From Clostridiales bacterium 1_7_47FAA (GTDB lineage Bacteria > Bacillota > Clostridia > Lachnospirales > Lachnospiraceae), in the NCBI GenBank assembly GCA_000155435.1, contig DS990260.1, forward strand, positions 2,953,147-3,013,027: a stretch of DNA of 59,881 nucleotides, in the 5' to 3' direction. The notes under the pieces were generated by a model. The model did not search any database, was not told the DNA's origin, and saw only the letters and a program-made list of their open reading frames with translations. The position numbers and the translations under genes are program-made. Position 1 is the stretch's first letter, and the number at the start of each line of letters is the position of its first letter. Below, piece by piece: positions 52,885-59,881 of this stretch.

Positions 52885-52913
52885 TTTACAGCCTGTATTA
52901 GGAGCTGTATAAT
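52885..52913 (+). promoter_or_regulatory. Sigma-A promoter of the aldolase operon
   Basis: TTTACA and TATAAT with a 17-base spacer; the predicted start is near 52920. Confidence 0.8.
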
Positions 52914-52919
52914 CAGGAT

Positions 52920-52933
52920 TGAACAAAAGTTCA
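52920..52933. promoter_or_regulatory. SorC operator O2 over the transcription start
   Basis: TGAAC-AAAA-GTTCA lies on the predicted start, 67 bases after O1 (dyad to dyad about 65), which suits repression with looping. Confidence 0.6.
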
Positions 52934-52964
52934 GAACAAATATCACAAACAGGAGGAGAAACAT

Positions 52965-53810
52965 ATGTCACTGGTTACAATGGCATCCATCTTAAGGAAT
53001 GCCATGCAGGGGAATTATGCAGTGCCGGCGTTTGATGCGCTGGAAAAAGATTCTGTAGATGCAATTATAAAAGCTGCAGAAGCGGTAGACCGGCCTGTCA
53101 TTTTGATGGTGCCGGAAGCTGGTCTGCCTTTAATCAACATGGAACAATTTTTCCAGTATATGGTAGAGTCCGCAAAAAGAGCACGGATTCCGGTTGCTCT
53201 GGAACTGGATCATGGAAAATGTTATGAAACGATTGTAAAAGCTATCCACTACGGGTTTACAGGGGTTATGATTGACGGTTCGGAACTATCCTATGAGGAT
53301 AATGCAGCCCTCACCAGGCGGGTCGTAGAGGTTGCACATGCGGCCGGTGTCAGCGTGGAGGCAGAAATCGGACATGTAGCTGGCGGCGAAGGTAATATGG
53401 AAGAAGGCAGCGAGGTGGACGTCAGTATGTATACGGACCCTGACAGCGCCAGACATTTTGCAATGGACACTCAGGTGGACGCTTTGGCAATTGCGTTCGG
53501 TACCGTGCACGGAATCTATAAGGGAACACCCAAGCTGGATTTAGGACGTTTGTCTGAAATCAGACGGCAGGTATCCATTCCACTGGTCATGCATGGCGGT
53601 TCCGGGGTGTCAGATGAGGAATTCCAAAAAGCAGTAGCGGCCGGCATCAACAAAGTGAATTTTTTCACAGAAATATCAATGTCGGCAGCTATACGTGCGG
53701 CAGAATTTTGTAAAGAAAGGAATTACAGGCTTCATTACGCCGAGATGGTATTTGCAGCCCAAAAGAAAATTGAGGAAATCACGGGGCACTATTTAGAGTT
53801 ACTAAAGTAA
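52965..53810 (+). CDS. Class II (zinc) ketose-bisphosphate aldolase family protein
   Basis: 281 aa barrel of the FbaA/KbaY/GatY type. Zinc ligands are seen in ELDHGKC, EAEIGH, AFGTVHGIYKG and MHGGSGVSD; YAVPAFDALEKDS is the N-terminal motif. It likely splits a ketose phosphate to DHAP plus an aldehyde. AGGAGG lies nine bases before the ATG. First gene of the SorC operon. Confidence 0.9.
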   Translation: MSLVTMASILRNAMQGNYAVPAFDALEKDSVDAIIKAAEAVDRPVILMVPEAGLPLINMEQFFQYMVESAKRARIPVALELDHGKCYETIVKAIHYGFTGVMIDGSELSYEDNAALTRRVVEVAHAAGVSVEAEIGHVAGGEGNMEEGSEVDVSMYTDPDSARHFAMDTQVDALAIAFGTVHGIYKGTPKLDLGRLSEIRRQVSIPLVMHGGSGVSDEEFQKAVAAGINKVNFFTEISMSAAIRAAEFCKERNYRLHYAEMVFAAQKKIEEITGHYLELLK

Positions 53811-53837
53811 GGATTATAATGTATGGGAGGGGAAGTT

Positions 53838-54359
53838 ATGTTAAGAAAAGCAAGCGGACAGGAAGTATTTGTATCTTCATTTGTTTTTTTATGGATTTTC
53901 ATTGTCAATATAGTTGCGCCTATGGTTACATCAGCACCCACATGGCCGATGTATTTTGTAACCATATTCTTCTTTACCATGGATGCGGATGTAAAAAAGA
54001 TTTCCTCTATTTTTTTGAGCGGGGCCATGGGGATATTGCTTGCATGGATATTATTGAAAGCAATTATAATAATGGGTCCTGTCACCGGGGAAACCGCAGC
54101 GGTAGCGGTTCTGCTGTTCATCATACTGGGGCTGGTGATTGTAGGAGGGAATTATTGTCCTGCTGTATTTAATAATATAACGTTTGCTTATCTGACAATC
54201 GCTACGATTAATATTGAACTTGTGGAGGACTATGCGATTCCATGGGTGCTCATGCTTTTGATTGAGGGCGGAATTATCCTGACCGGAGCCAGAGGATCCA
54301 TTGCCATTGCGGAAAAATTCCTTGCAAGGCCACATGGGGAAAGAGCAAAGGAGGTATGA
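53838..54359 (+). CDS. Small integral membrane protein (DUF1097-like)
   Basis: 173 aa with five hydrophobic segments (SSFVFLWIFIVNIVAPMV; MYFVTIFFFTM; GAMGILLAWILLKAIIIM; VAVLLFIILGLVIVGG; WVLMLLIEGGIIL). It looks like DUF1097 (E. coli YcdZ) proteins, but the match is weak. As the only membrane protein in this operon it is the candidate for uptake. ATG 53838 has GGAGG seven bases upstream. Confidence 0.6.
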   Translation: MLRKASGQEVFVSSFVFLWIFIVNIVAPMVTSAPTWPMYFVTIFFFTMDADVKKISSIFLSGAMGILLAWILLKAIIIMGPVTGETAAVAVLLFIILGLVIVGGNYCPAVFNNITFAYLTIATINIELVEDYAIPWVLMLLIEGGIILTGARGSIAIAEKFLARPHGERAKEV

Positions 54360-54360
54360 C

Positions 54361-55878
54361 ATGGGAAAATATGTATTGGTAGTTGACCGGGGCAGTACGA
54401 ATGTGAAAGCTGTCCTTGTAGACGTAAATGGAAAGGAGACAGCAGTTTCCTCCTGCCCCAGCCAGAAGCCGGTTTCTTTGAAACCGGGCTGGTGGGAACA
54501 GGACATGGAAATGATATGGGAAAACAGTGTCCAGGCAATCAGGGGGATTTTTAGCAAGGGCTATCTGCCGGAAGACATCCTGGGTGTCTTTGTCACCGGA
54601 CAGGGAAATGGGATGATGCCGGTTGGCCAGGATGGAAAACCGTCCAGGATGGGCATTTTATCCTTAGACAGCCGGGCAGCTGAAATCCAGTCCGGCTGGA
54701 TTGAGGACGGCCGGTACGGCAAGGCAGTAGAAACAGTTAAGATGCCATTCGGGACAGGGGCACCTTTACCCCTGCTTGCATGGTTTTTACAACAGGAGCC
54801 GGAGGAATTTAAAAAAATACATACGGTCCTGTTCTCAAAGGACTGGATCCGGTATAAATTATGCGGGGTACTTTGCACGGACCGGACAGAAGCCAGCGGG
54901 GCCGGTTTAATGGATTTATCGAAGAATGATTACGCATATGAGGTATTCCGCCTTCTTGGTTTGGATGCAATCATTGAAAAGCTGCCGCCCATCCATCTCC
55001 CTCATGAGATAGTGGGGGCTGTGACCGGCCAGGCAGCCATGGAAACCGGATTAAACGAGGGGACGCCTGTCTTATGCGGGGCACATGATACGGCAGCTTA
55101 TCCGTTCGGAGTCGGGACCATAGATTCCAAACAGCTGGTTTCCGTGATTGGGACATGGGGGATGAATGTTGTACCGGTAAAGGACCTGGCAGGAGCGCCT
55201 GCGGGGCTGTATCATACCGTTCCCGGATATTTCCTATCCATAGCCGGGGACGGCAATTCCGGCGGATGTTTTGATCTTATGATTGACCGTCTATGCCAGC
55301 ATGAAAAGGCTGAAGCAAAAGAAAAGGATCTTTCAGTCTATCAATATCTGGAAGACATGGTGCTGTCTGCGCCTCCTACCGGAATCCTGTTCCAGCCGTT
55401 TGTTTTCGGTCATGCTTTTAACAGCAGTGCATGTGCAGGATTTTATGGAATCCGGAACTGGCATACCAAGGCGGATTATATGCGTGCGGTTTATGAGGGA
55501 ATCGTCATGGGGCATTATTACTATATCCGTCTGATACCTGACTACGGTAAATTCGAATCTGTCTGGCTGATTGGGGGCGGTTCGCAAAGCAGGATTTTTG
55601 GACAGATGTTTGCGGATATTACAGGATTGAAGGTAAAAGTCCCAGAGGTAAAGGAGGTTACAGCCAGAGGAGGCGCCCTGGCAGCCCTGGTAGGTCTTGG
55701 GATTTATGAGGGATACGACAAGGCCGCTATCCCGTCTGAAGTGGCAGTGGAGTATACCCCTAATCCGAAATTGAGGGAGTTTTACCAAAAGAAATACGAA
55801 ATCTTTATTAAAACGTTGGACATGAACCGCGGAGTATGGGATGAATTAAATCAAATGAATTTAGGAGGTTTATCATGA
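54361..55878 (+). CDS. FGGY-family carbohydrate kinase
   Basis: 505 aa ASKHA kinase. VLVVDRGSTNVKAVLVD is the phosphate-1 loop (Arg for the usual Gly/Ser next to Asp), GVFVTGQGNGMMP and LCGAHDTAAYPFG the substrate and catalytic region with Asp, and VWLIGGGSQSRIFGQM the adenosine motif. It would phosphorylate a ketose, polyol or sugar acid. AGGAGG is eight bases before ATG 54361, two bases after the previous stop. Confidence 0.9.
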   Translation: MGKYVLVVDRGSTNVKAVLVDVNGKETAVSSCPSQKPVSLKPGWWEQDMEMIWENSVQAIRGIFSKGYLPEDILGVFVTGQGNGMMPVGQDGKPSRMGILSLDSRAAEIQSGWIEDGRYGKAVETVKMPFGTGAPLPLLAWFLQQEPEEFKKIHTVLFSKDWIRYKLCGVLCTDRTEASGAGLMDLSKNDYAYEVFRLLGLDAIIEKLPPIHLPHEIVGAVTGQAAMETGLNEGTPVLCGAHDTAAYPFGVGTIDSKQLVSVIGTWGMNVVPVKDLAGAPAGLYHTVPGYFLSIAGDGNSGGCFDLMIDRLCQHEKAEAKEKDLSVYQYLEDMVLSAPPTGILFQPFVFGHAFNSSACAGFYGIRNWHTKADYMRAVYEGIVMGHYYYIRLIPDYGKFESVWLIGGGSQSRIFGQMFADITGLKVKVPEVKEVTARGGALAALVGLGIYEGYDKAAIPSEVAVEYTPNPKLREFYQKKYEIFIKTLDMNRGVWDELNQMNLGGLS

Positions 55879-56876
55879 AAATTGTATGCGTTTGCGATAC
55901 CGCCATTCCAGCAGAGGTGATGGCTCCTATGAAAAAGCTGGAAAAAAACGGGGTAGAGGTCGTGATTTTTGAAGATGAGATGATAAAAACAGTAAATCAA
56001 ATCACAACCATCATGCTAAAGGCAGAAAAAGAAGGGGCCGAGGCATGCCCCTTTAATGAAAAGCTTGCGGAAACCGCAGCAGATGCCGACATCCTGGTGG
56101 TACATTCAACACCGGTCAATTCAGGAATCCTGAATCGTGCCCGTAACCTGAAATATGTCATGGTGATGCGCAGCGGCATAGAAAATATAAATGAAGCGCT
56201 TTGTAAGGACATGGGGATTCCAGTCATCAATGCTCCCGGCCGCAGCGCTCCGGCAGTTGCGGATATGACAATCGGCCTGATGCTGGCGGAAAATAAAAAC
56301 ATTGCGCGCGGCCATAAGGCATTGATGGAAGGGAAATGGGAGAAACAGTTCGTGAATGTGAATTACATCCACGATATGCGCAGATGTACGGTGGGAATCA
56401 TTGGAGCGGGCCAGATTGGAAGGCAGGTGGCAGCCCGGTTAACTGGCTTCGGCTCCCGCGTAATTGTTTATGACCCTTTCATGAGCAGGGAAGAAGTGGA
56501 GGCATCCGGTTTTTGTGCGGTGACATTGGAAGAACTGCTGACACAGTCTGACTTTGTTACCATCCATCTGAGGCTTTCCGATAAAACCAGATGTTTCATC
56601 GGAAAGAAGGAGCTGGCATTCATGAAAAAGACAGCATATTTTATCAATACAGCCCGCGCCGGACTGGTGGATGAGGAAGCTTTGGCCGGAGCGCTAGCCC
56701 GCAGGGAAATTGGCGGGGCGGCAGTGGATGTATACCAGGAAGAACCTCTCAGACCTGACCATCCGTATCTGAAGCTGGACAATATCACGCTGACGCCTCA
56801 TGCAGCCGGGACTTCAGCCGATACCTTTGCTAATTCTGTGGAAATTATATATAACAAATTAGAAAAATTATTATAA
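55875..56876 (+). CDS. D-isomer-specific 2-hydroxyacid dehydrogenase
   Basis: 333 aa. NAD motif VGIIGAGQIGRQVAARL, catalytic Arg in NTARAGLVDEEAL, Glu in DVYQEEPL and His in LTPHAAGTSAD. The start overlaps the kinase stop (ATGA). It would interconvert a 2-hydroxy acid and keto acid such as glycolate/glyoxylate or glycerate/hydroxypyruvate; an aldehyde or acid from the aldolase step could be its source. Confidence 0.92.
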   Translation: MKIVCVCDTAIPAEVMAPMKKLEKNGVEVVIFEDEMIKTVNQITTIMLKAEKEGAEACPFNEKLAETAADADILVVHSTPVNSGILNRARNLKYVMVMRSGIENINEALCKDMGIPVINAPGRSAPAVADMTIGLMLAENKNIARGHKALMEGKWEKQFVNVNYIHDMRRCTVGIIGAGQIGRQVAARLTGFGSRVIVYDPFMSREEVEASGFCAVTLEELLTQSDFVTIHLRLSDKTRCFIGKKELAFMKKTAYFINTARAGLVDEEALAGALARREIGGAAVDVYQEEPLRPDHPYLKLDNITLTPHAAGTSADTFANSVEIIYNKLEKLL

Positions 56877-56929
56877 TTGACGCTGCCGGTAAACCAGTAC
56901 TATAATGAATCCAGAACAAAATTTCAGAA
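56877..56929 (+). promoter_or_regulatory. Promoter and operator O3 of the SorC regulator gene
   Basis: TTGACG (56877-56882) and TATAAT (56901-56906), 18-base spacer. Right after it, CAGAACAAAATTTCAGAA (56912-56929) matches O2 at 14 of 18 bases. The regulator thus has its own autoregulated promoter. Confidence 0.6.
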
Positions 56930-56950
56930 ATGATGATAGGTGTGAATATT

Positions 56951-57889
56951 ATGAATATATTGGAAGATACCATGCTGGTTTACCGGATTGCAAAAAATTA
57001 TTATATTGATGGATATGGACAGAAGGAAATCGCAAAGATGACAGGTATATCCAGACCCCAAATCAGCCGGTTAATCAAGCGGGGCCAGGAAATGGGGATT
57101 GTAAAAATTGAAGTCTCCCTTCCTGAAACAATTGAAGTCAAAGAACTGGAAATGGAACTGGCATCCTGCCTGGGAGTGGGCAGCAGTATCATCATACCGT
57201 CTGACCGGACTGCAGATATCGATAACTTTTTCCCGCTGGCAGCGGGGCGGGTGGAGGAGTGCCTTCAGGGACACCATTATATCGGTATCGGATGGGGGCA
57301 TTCCCTCTATGAAATATCGCGGAATCTTTCTTTTCAGGAAAACCATACCGAGTTGGTTTTTTATCCCCTGATAGGCTGCTCCGGAAGCATAAATCCTTAT
57401 CTGCAGGTGGGGAGCATAGTAGACCGTTTTGCGGAGCGCTACCGGGCCAAAGCACGCTACCTGAACCTGCCTGTATATTTAAGGGAGTCAAATATCTCTA
57501 GGGATGAGGTTGGGAAATGGCAGGCTTTCCAAAAAAGATGGGAACGCCTGGATGCAGCGGTCATCGGAATCGGTACATTGGGGATGAAAGACCCGATTTA
57601 TATCGATGAAGTCTCCAAAGACCCCTATCTCATAAAGTGGAAAAAGGATATTGAAGGGGATGTGCTGGCATATATGATGTTAAAAGATGGAAGTATCCTG
57701 CATATCCCCGGTTATCAACACATAGCCTGTCCCATTGATACCCTTAAAAAGATTCCAAGGGTGATTGCGGTGGCGAAAGGGGTTAATAAGGCAGAAGCCA
57801 TTTACAGGGCGGCTGCTAACAAATATTTCTCAACGTTGATTACAGACGAGAATACGGCGAAAGAAATCATCAGATTGTCGTCAAAATAA
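56951..57889 (+). CDS. SorC/DeoR-type sugar-binding transcriptional regulator
   Basis: 312 aa. N-terminal HTH (VYRIAKNYYIDGYGQKEIAKM, then SRPQISRLIKRG) and a large sugar-phosphate-binding domain (IGIGWGHSLYEISRNL; AVIGIGTLG; ARVIAVAKG-like segment near the end). These proteins repress until a phosphorylated sugar binds. It probably acts at O1-O3. ATG 56951 has AGGTG eight bases upstream. Confidence 0.92.
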   Translation: MNILEDTMLVYRIAKNYYIDGYGQKEIAKMTGISRPQISRLIKRGQEMGIVKIEVSLPETIEVKELEMELASCLGVGSSIIIPSDRTADIDNFFPLAAGRVEECLQGHHYIGIGWGHSLYEISRNLSFQENHTELVFYPLIGCSGSINPYLQVGSIVDRFAERYRAKARYLNLPVYLRESNISRDEVGKWQAFQKRWERLDAAVIGIGTLGMKDPIYIDEVSKDPYLIKWKKDIEGDVLAYMMLKDGSILHIPGYQHIACPIDTLKKIPRVIAVAKGVNKAEAIYRAAANKYFSTLITDENTAKEIIRLSSK

Positions 57890-57927
57890 AACAAAGTGTA
57901 ACAGGGACATCCTGAAGGAGGTACAAT

Positions 57928-58674
57928 GTGGCATATAAAATAGATCTGACAGACCAGGTAGCTGTTGTTACCGGTGCAAAAGGCGGTATTGGAGCGGCTG
58001 TTGCCACAATATTAGCAGAAGCCGGTGCAGACATTGCAATATGCGGAAGCAGTCCCAAGGAAAAAGCAGAGGAAGTATTATCAGGAATCCGGAGACTTGG
58101 CGCCAATGCGGAATATTGGCAGGTTGACTTGAGTCAAGAGGGAAATGGAAGGAAATTTGTCCAGGATGTCATCCGGCATTTCGGAAAAGTGGATATTGTG
58201 GTAAACAATGCGGCCCTGGCATCCCATGACTGGCATCAAAGCCAGATAATCAATGTTGCGTCACCATGTGAGATTATGGAAGAGTCGGCAAAAGACATGG
58301 CGAAAAGGTCATATGGACGCATTGTGAATATTTCCTCCAGCTGCATATTCAGCGGAGGCACAACATCCGCACCGTATAATGCCACAAAAGCCGCATTGGA
58401 TTCTGTAAGCAGGTTTATGGCAAAAAAATATGCAGGCAAGGGGATATTGATAAATATAATTGCACCGGGACCCGTTTTGACAGAGATGGCCCAGATGCGC
58501 TATTCAAAGGAAGAATTTTCAGAACATTATATACCCCAGATGCCGATTGGGCGCTGCCTTCTGCCGGAGGATATTGCCGGCTCAGTACTTTTTATGGCTT
58601 CAGCGCTTTGTAGCGCGGTTTGTGGGGAAACCCTGCTCTGTGATGGGGGACGTGTTAAATTAGGGGTCAAGTGA
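57928..58674 (+). CDS. Short-chain dehydrogenase/reductase, probable polyol/sugar dehydrogenase
   Basis: 248 aa classical SDR. VVTGAKGGIGAAVATIL is the cofactor loop, VVNNAAL the NNAG-like motif, Ser in NISSSCIFSG, and the Tyr-Lys pair YNATKAAL. GTG start with GGAGG six bases upstream. Last gene of the sugar locus, 38 bases after the regulator. It could oxidise a polyol to the ketose used by the kinase and aldolase. Confidence 0.88.
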   Translation: MAYKIDLTDQVAVVTGAKGGIGAAVATILAEAGADIAICGSSPKEKAEEVLSGIRRLGANAEYWQVDLSQEGNGRKFVQDVIRHFGKVDIVVNNAALASHDWHQSQIINVASPCEIMEESAKDMAKRSYGRIVNISSSCIFSGGTTSAPYNATKAALDSVSRFMAKKYAGKGILINIIAPGPVLTEMAQMRYSKEEFSEHYIPQMPIGRCLLPEDIAGSVLFMASALCSAVCGETLLCDGGRVKLGVK

Positions 58675-58907
58675 TTGGAGCCTCCAGGGAGCTGTATCCA
58701 TCCCCTGCCTTGGAATCCAGCACCCGGGAGCTGGCCACACAGGACAATATATCCCCTTCCGCCGCTTTCTTTTTTTATCAAAGGTTCCATCCTCCTCAGG
58801 CAGGATAATCCTGACTGGTATTGGATAGGTTTTAAACTCCTGATTCGCAGCGGTTCCCATTCCTGATGTAAGCTGTGTGGTCCTTCAATTCCCATAGCCG
58901 TAAAAGG

Positions 58908-59306
58908 CTATGTGGTTTTTTCCTGCATTAGCTTTACCCTGCTTTCCGCAATCCCTTTTTTATCCAAGGAATCCTCCTTATTTTCATCGGCGGAACGGGC
59001 TGAATGAATCCTGATTTCATTATTTAGGCAGTGGTCCGTAATCCCAACAGAAAAACGGACGCCTAAAATATCTAAAAAGTATTTTTCTAACAGACCGTAT
59101 ATTTCCTGGGCTTTCAATTCATCCGCACCATTTAGAAAATAACAGTCATAGCAATAGTCCATATCGCATGGATAATCCATACTGTCAAAGGAAATCCCGT
59201 CTATATGCTGTAAGATCCAGTCTTCGACTTCAACGCCATCCGTCACCCTGCCCTCAATAATGGAACATACATCCCTTGCATCTGTAAAAAATTGCACCTT
59301 TATCAT
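58908..59306 (-). CDS. Hypothetical protein (132 aa)
   Basis: Acidic soluble protein starting MIKVQFFTDARDVCSIIEG, with a Cys/Tyr-rich patch (CDMDYCYDCYFLNGADEL) and a charged tail. I do not recognise a family. The run of GGGGGG precedes the ATG. It may have belonged with the HTH fragment just upstream, but this cannot be shown. The 58675-58907 stretch shows nothing I can name. Confidence 0.55.
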   Translation of the reverse strand: MIKVQFFTDARDVCSIIEGRVTDGVEVEDWILQHIDGISFDSMDYPCDMDYCYDCYFLNGADELKAQEIYGLLEKYFLDILGVRFSVGITDHCLNNEIRIHSARSADENKEDSLDKKGIAESRVKLMQEKTT

Positions 59307-59336
59307 CCCATCCCCCCTTATGGTTTCATCGGAAAA

Positions 59337-59459
59337 TTAACCATGTCCTCTTTCCCATTTATTGGCCACCGGCGCAGTTACACCAAGCCGGACCGCCATC
59401 TCTTCCTGTGTCATACATTTACTTTTCCGGTGTTTACGGATTATCTGGCCTATTAGTAC
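59337..59459 (-). pseudogene. Fragment of a Cro/CI-type helix-turn-helix protein
   Basis: The minus strand reads IGQIIRKHRKSKCMTQEEMA then VRLGVTAPVANKWERGHG and a stop. This is a clear HTH_3 domain with no start codon before it (a stop is ten codons or fewer upstream) and no C-terminal part. A start at the internal Met would cut the first helix. Confidence 0.65.
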
Positions 59460-59487
59460 TTAAGGGTAATTCTATAAAACCAGATAA

Positions 59488-59516
59488 ACAAAAAACCTCG
59501 GATACCTTCCGAGGTT
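59488..59516 (-). terminator. Terminator of the tRNA-Asn-Glu-Cys unit
   Basis: AACCTCGG and CCGAGGTT flank a seven-base loop and are followed by TTTTT on the minus strand, nine bases after tRNA-Cys. Confidence 0.85.
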
Positions 59517-59524
59517 TAGATGAG

Positions 59525-59595
59525 AGGCGACGACCGGATTCGGACCGGTGGTGAGGGTGTTGCAGACCCGTGCCTTACCACTTGGCTACGTCGCC
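59525..59595 (-). tRNA. tRNA-Cys (GCA)
   Basis: 71 nt, acceptor GGCGACG/CGTCGCC, anticodon loop CTGCAAC, discriminator U. CCA not encoded. Confidence 0.95.
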
Positions 59596-59608
59596 ATATT
59601 ATATTAAA

Positions 59609-59680
59609 TGACCCCAAGGGGATTCGGACCCCTGTTACCGCCGTGAAAGGGCGATGTCTTAACCGCTTGACCATGGGGCC
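59609..59680 (-). tRNA. tRNA-Glu (TTC)
   Basis: 72 nt, acceptor GGCCCCA/TGGGGTC, anticodon loop CTTTCAC (TTC). Confidence 0.95.
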
Positions 59681-59705
59681 TTGCAAATAAATATATATAG
59701 AAAAA

Positions 59706-59778
59706 CTCCCCGAGTAGGACTTGAACCTACGACAGCGCGGTTAACAGCCGCGTGCTCTACCGACTGAGCTATCGAGGA
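59706..59778 (-). tRNA. tRNA-Asn (GTT)
   Basis: 73 nt, acceptor TCCTCGA/TCGGGGA with one G-U pair, anticodon loop CTGTTAA (GTT). Confidence 0.95.
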
Positions 59779-59804
59779 ATATTAAAAGTGCTCTCCGAGT
59801 CTTT

Positions 59805-59833
59805 ATTATACTTTATAATCAAAGATTCATCAA
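59805..59833 (-). promoter_or_regulatory. Promoter of the tRNA-Asn-Glu-Cys unit
   Basis: TTGATG (59833-59828) and TATAAT (59810-59805) on the minus strand, 17-base spacer. Confidence 0.7.
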
Positions 59834-59881
59834 GTACCTTCTGAAGATATTGTATGAAACTTTTGCTGATTTTATGCAAAA

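Overview
The window looks like a chromosomal segment of a spore-forming, Gram-positive anaerobe of the Lachnospiraceae, most like the Enterocloster / Clostridium bolteae-clostridioforme group. The reasons are: strong GGAGG ribosome sites with ATG, GTG and TTG starts; sporulation genes (spoIIE, yabP, yabQ, divIC) in the conserved Firmicute block hup-rqcP-yabP-yabQ-divIC-spoIIE-tilS-hpt-ftsH; a complete V-type ATPase operon in place of an F-type one; and many small catabolic operons with local regulators. The genus is inferred from gene content and style, not from a search.

Layout. 1-3 kb: the start of a secreted protein, a BTAD-type regulator with an unusual C-terminus, and a divergent ROK repressor. 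3-9.3 kb: a seven-gene minus-strand operon (two NCS2-type permeases, flavodoxin, TIGR03792 protein, SDR, RibD-like reductase, MIF-type tautomerase) ending in a terminator. 9.6-9.9 kb: tRNA-Tyr and tRNA-Leu. 10-16.1 kb: a GntR-controlled minus-strand operon (CyuA-like deaminase/desulfidase, DUF5058 protein plus a second membrane protein, octopine-dehydrogenase-like enzyme, DASS permease). 16.5-19.6 kb: a GH13 amylase and a PadR regulator. 19.7-27.4 kb: the housekeeping and sporulation block. 27.5-28.0 kb: a branched palindromic repeat element. 28-36.6 kb: the V-ATPase operon. 36.8-43.7 kb: DUF4145/SH3b protein, trmB, two identical tRNA-Lys genes, a membrane protein, a D,D-carboxypeptidase and an orphan KdpDE-like two-component system. 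43.8-44.05 kb: a second large palindrome. 44.2-49.4 kb: a DEDDh exonuclease, then a putative BirA-controlled operon (MaoC-like hydratase, BioY, thiolase, acyl ligase) with a 19-copy 13-bp tandem array inside it. 49.4-52.5 kb: a MerR-controlled operon (flavodoxin, DUF362, MerR, membrane-anchored Ntn hydrolase). 52.9-58.7 kb: a SorC-controlled sugar/polyol operon. 58.9 kb to the end: a hypothetical gene, an HTH fragment and tRNA-Asn/Glu/Cys.

How the genes work together. Several operons carry a regulator plus a matching operator visible in the DNA: GntR/FadR (TTGTCTGACAA), PadR (two TTGTA-type dyads), MerR (19-bp spacer with an embedded dyad), SorC (TGAAC-N4-GTTCA sites) and BirA (bipartite site over the start of the bioY operon). 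The most striking regulatory signal is at yabP. An intrinsic terminator for hup-rqcP has the yabP ribosome site buried in its 3' arm, and a sigma-E-like promoter is placed so that its transcript would start in the hairpin loop, leaving the ribosome site free. The other main discoveries are two large branched palindromes with solo ends elsewhere, an internal 42-bp repeat expansion in the essential gene tilS, and three catabolic operons of unknown substrate.
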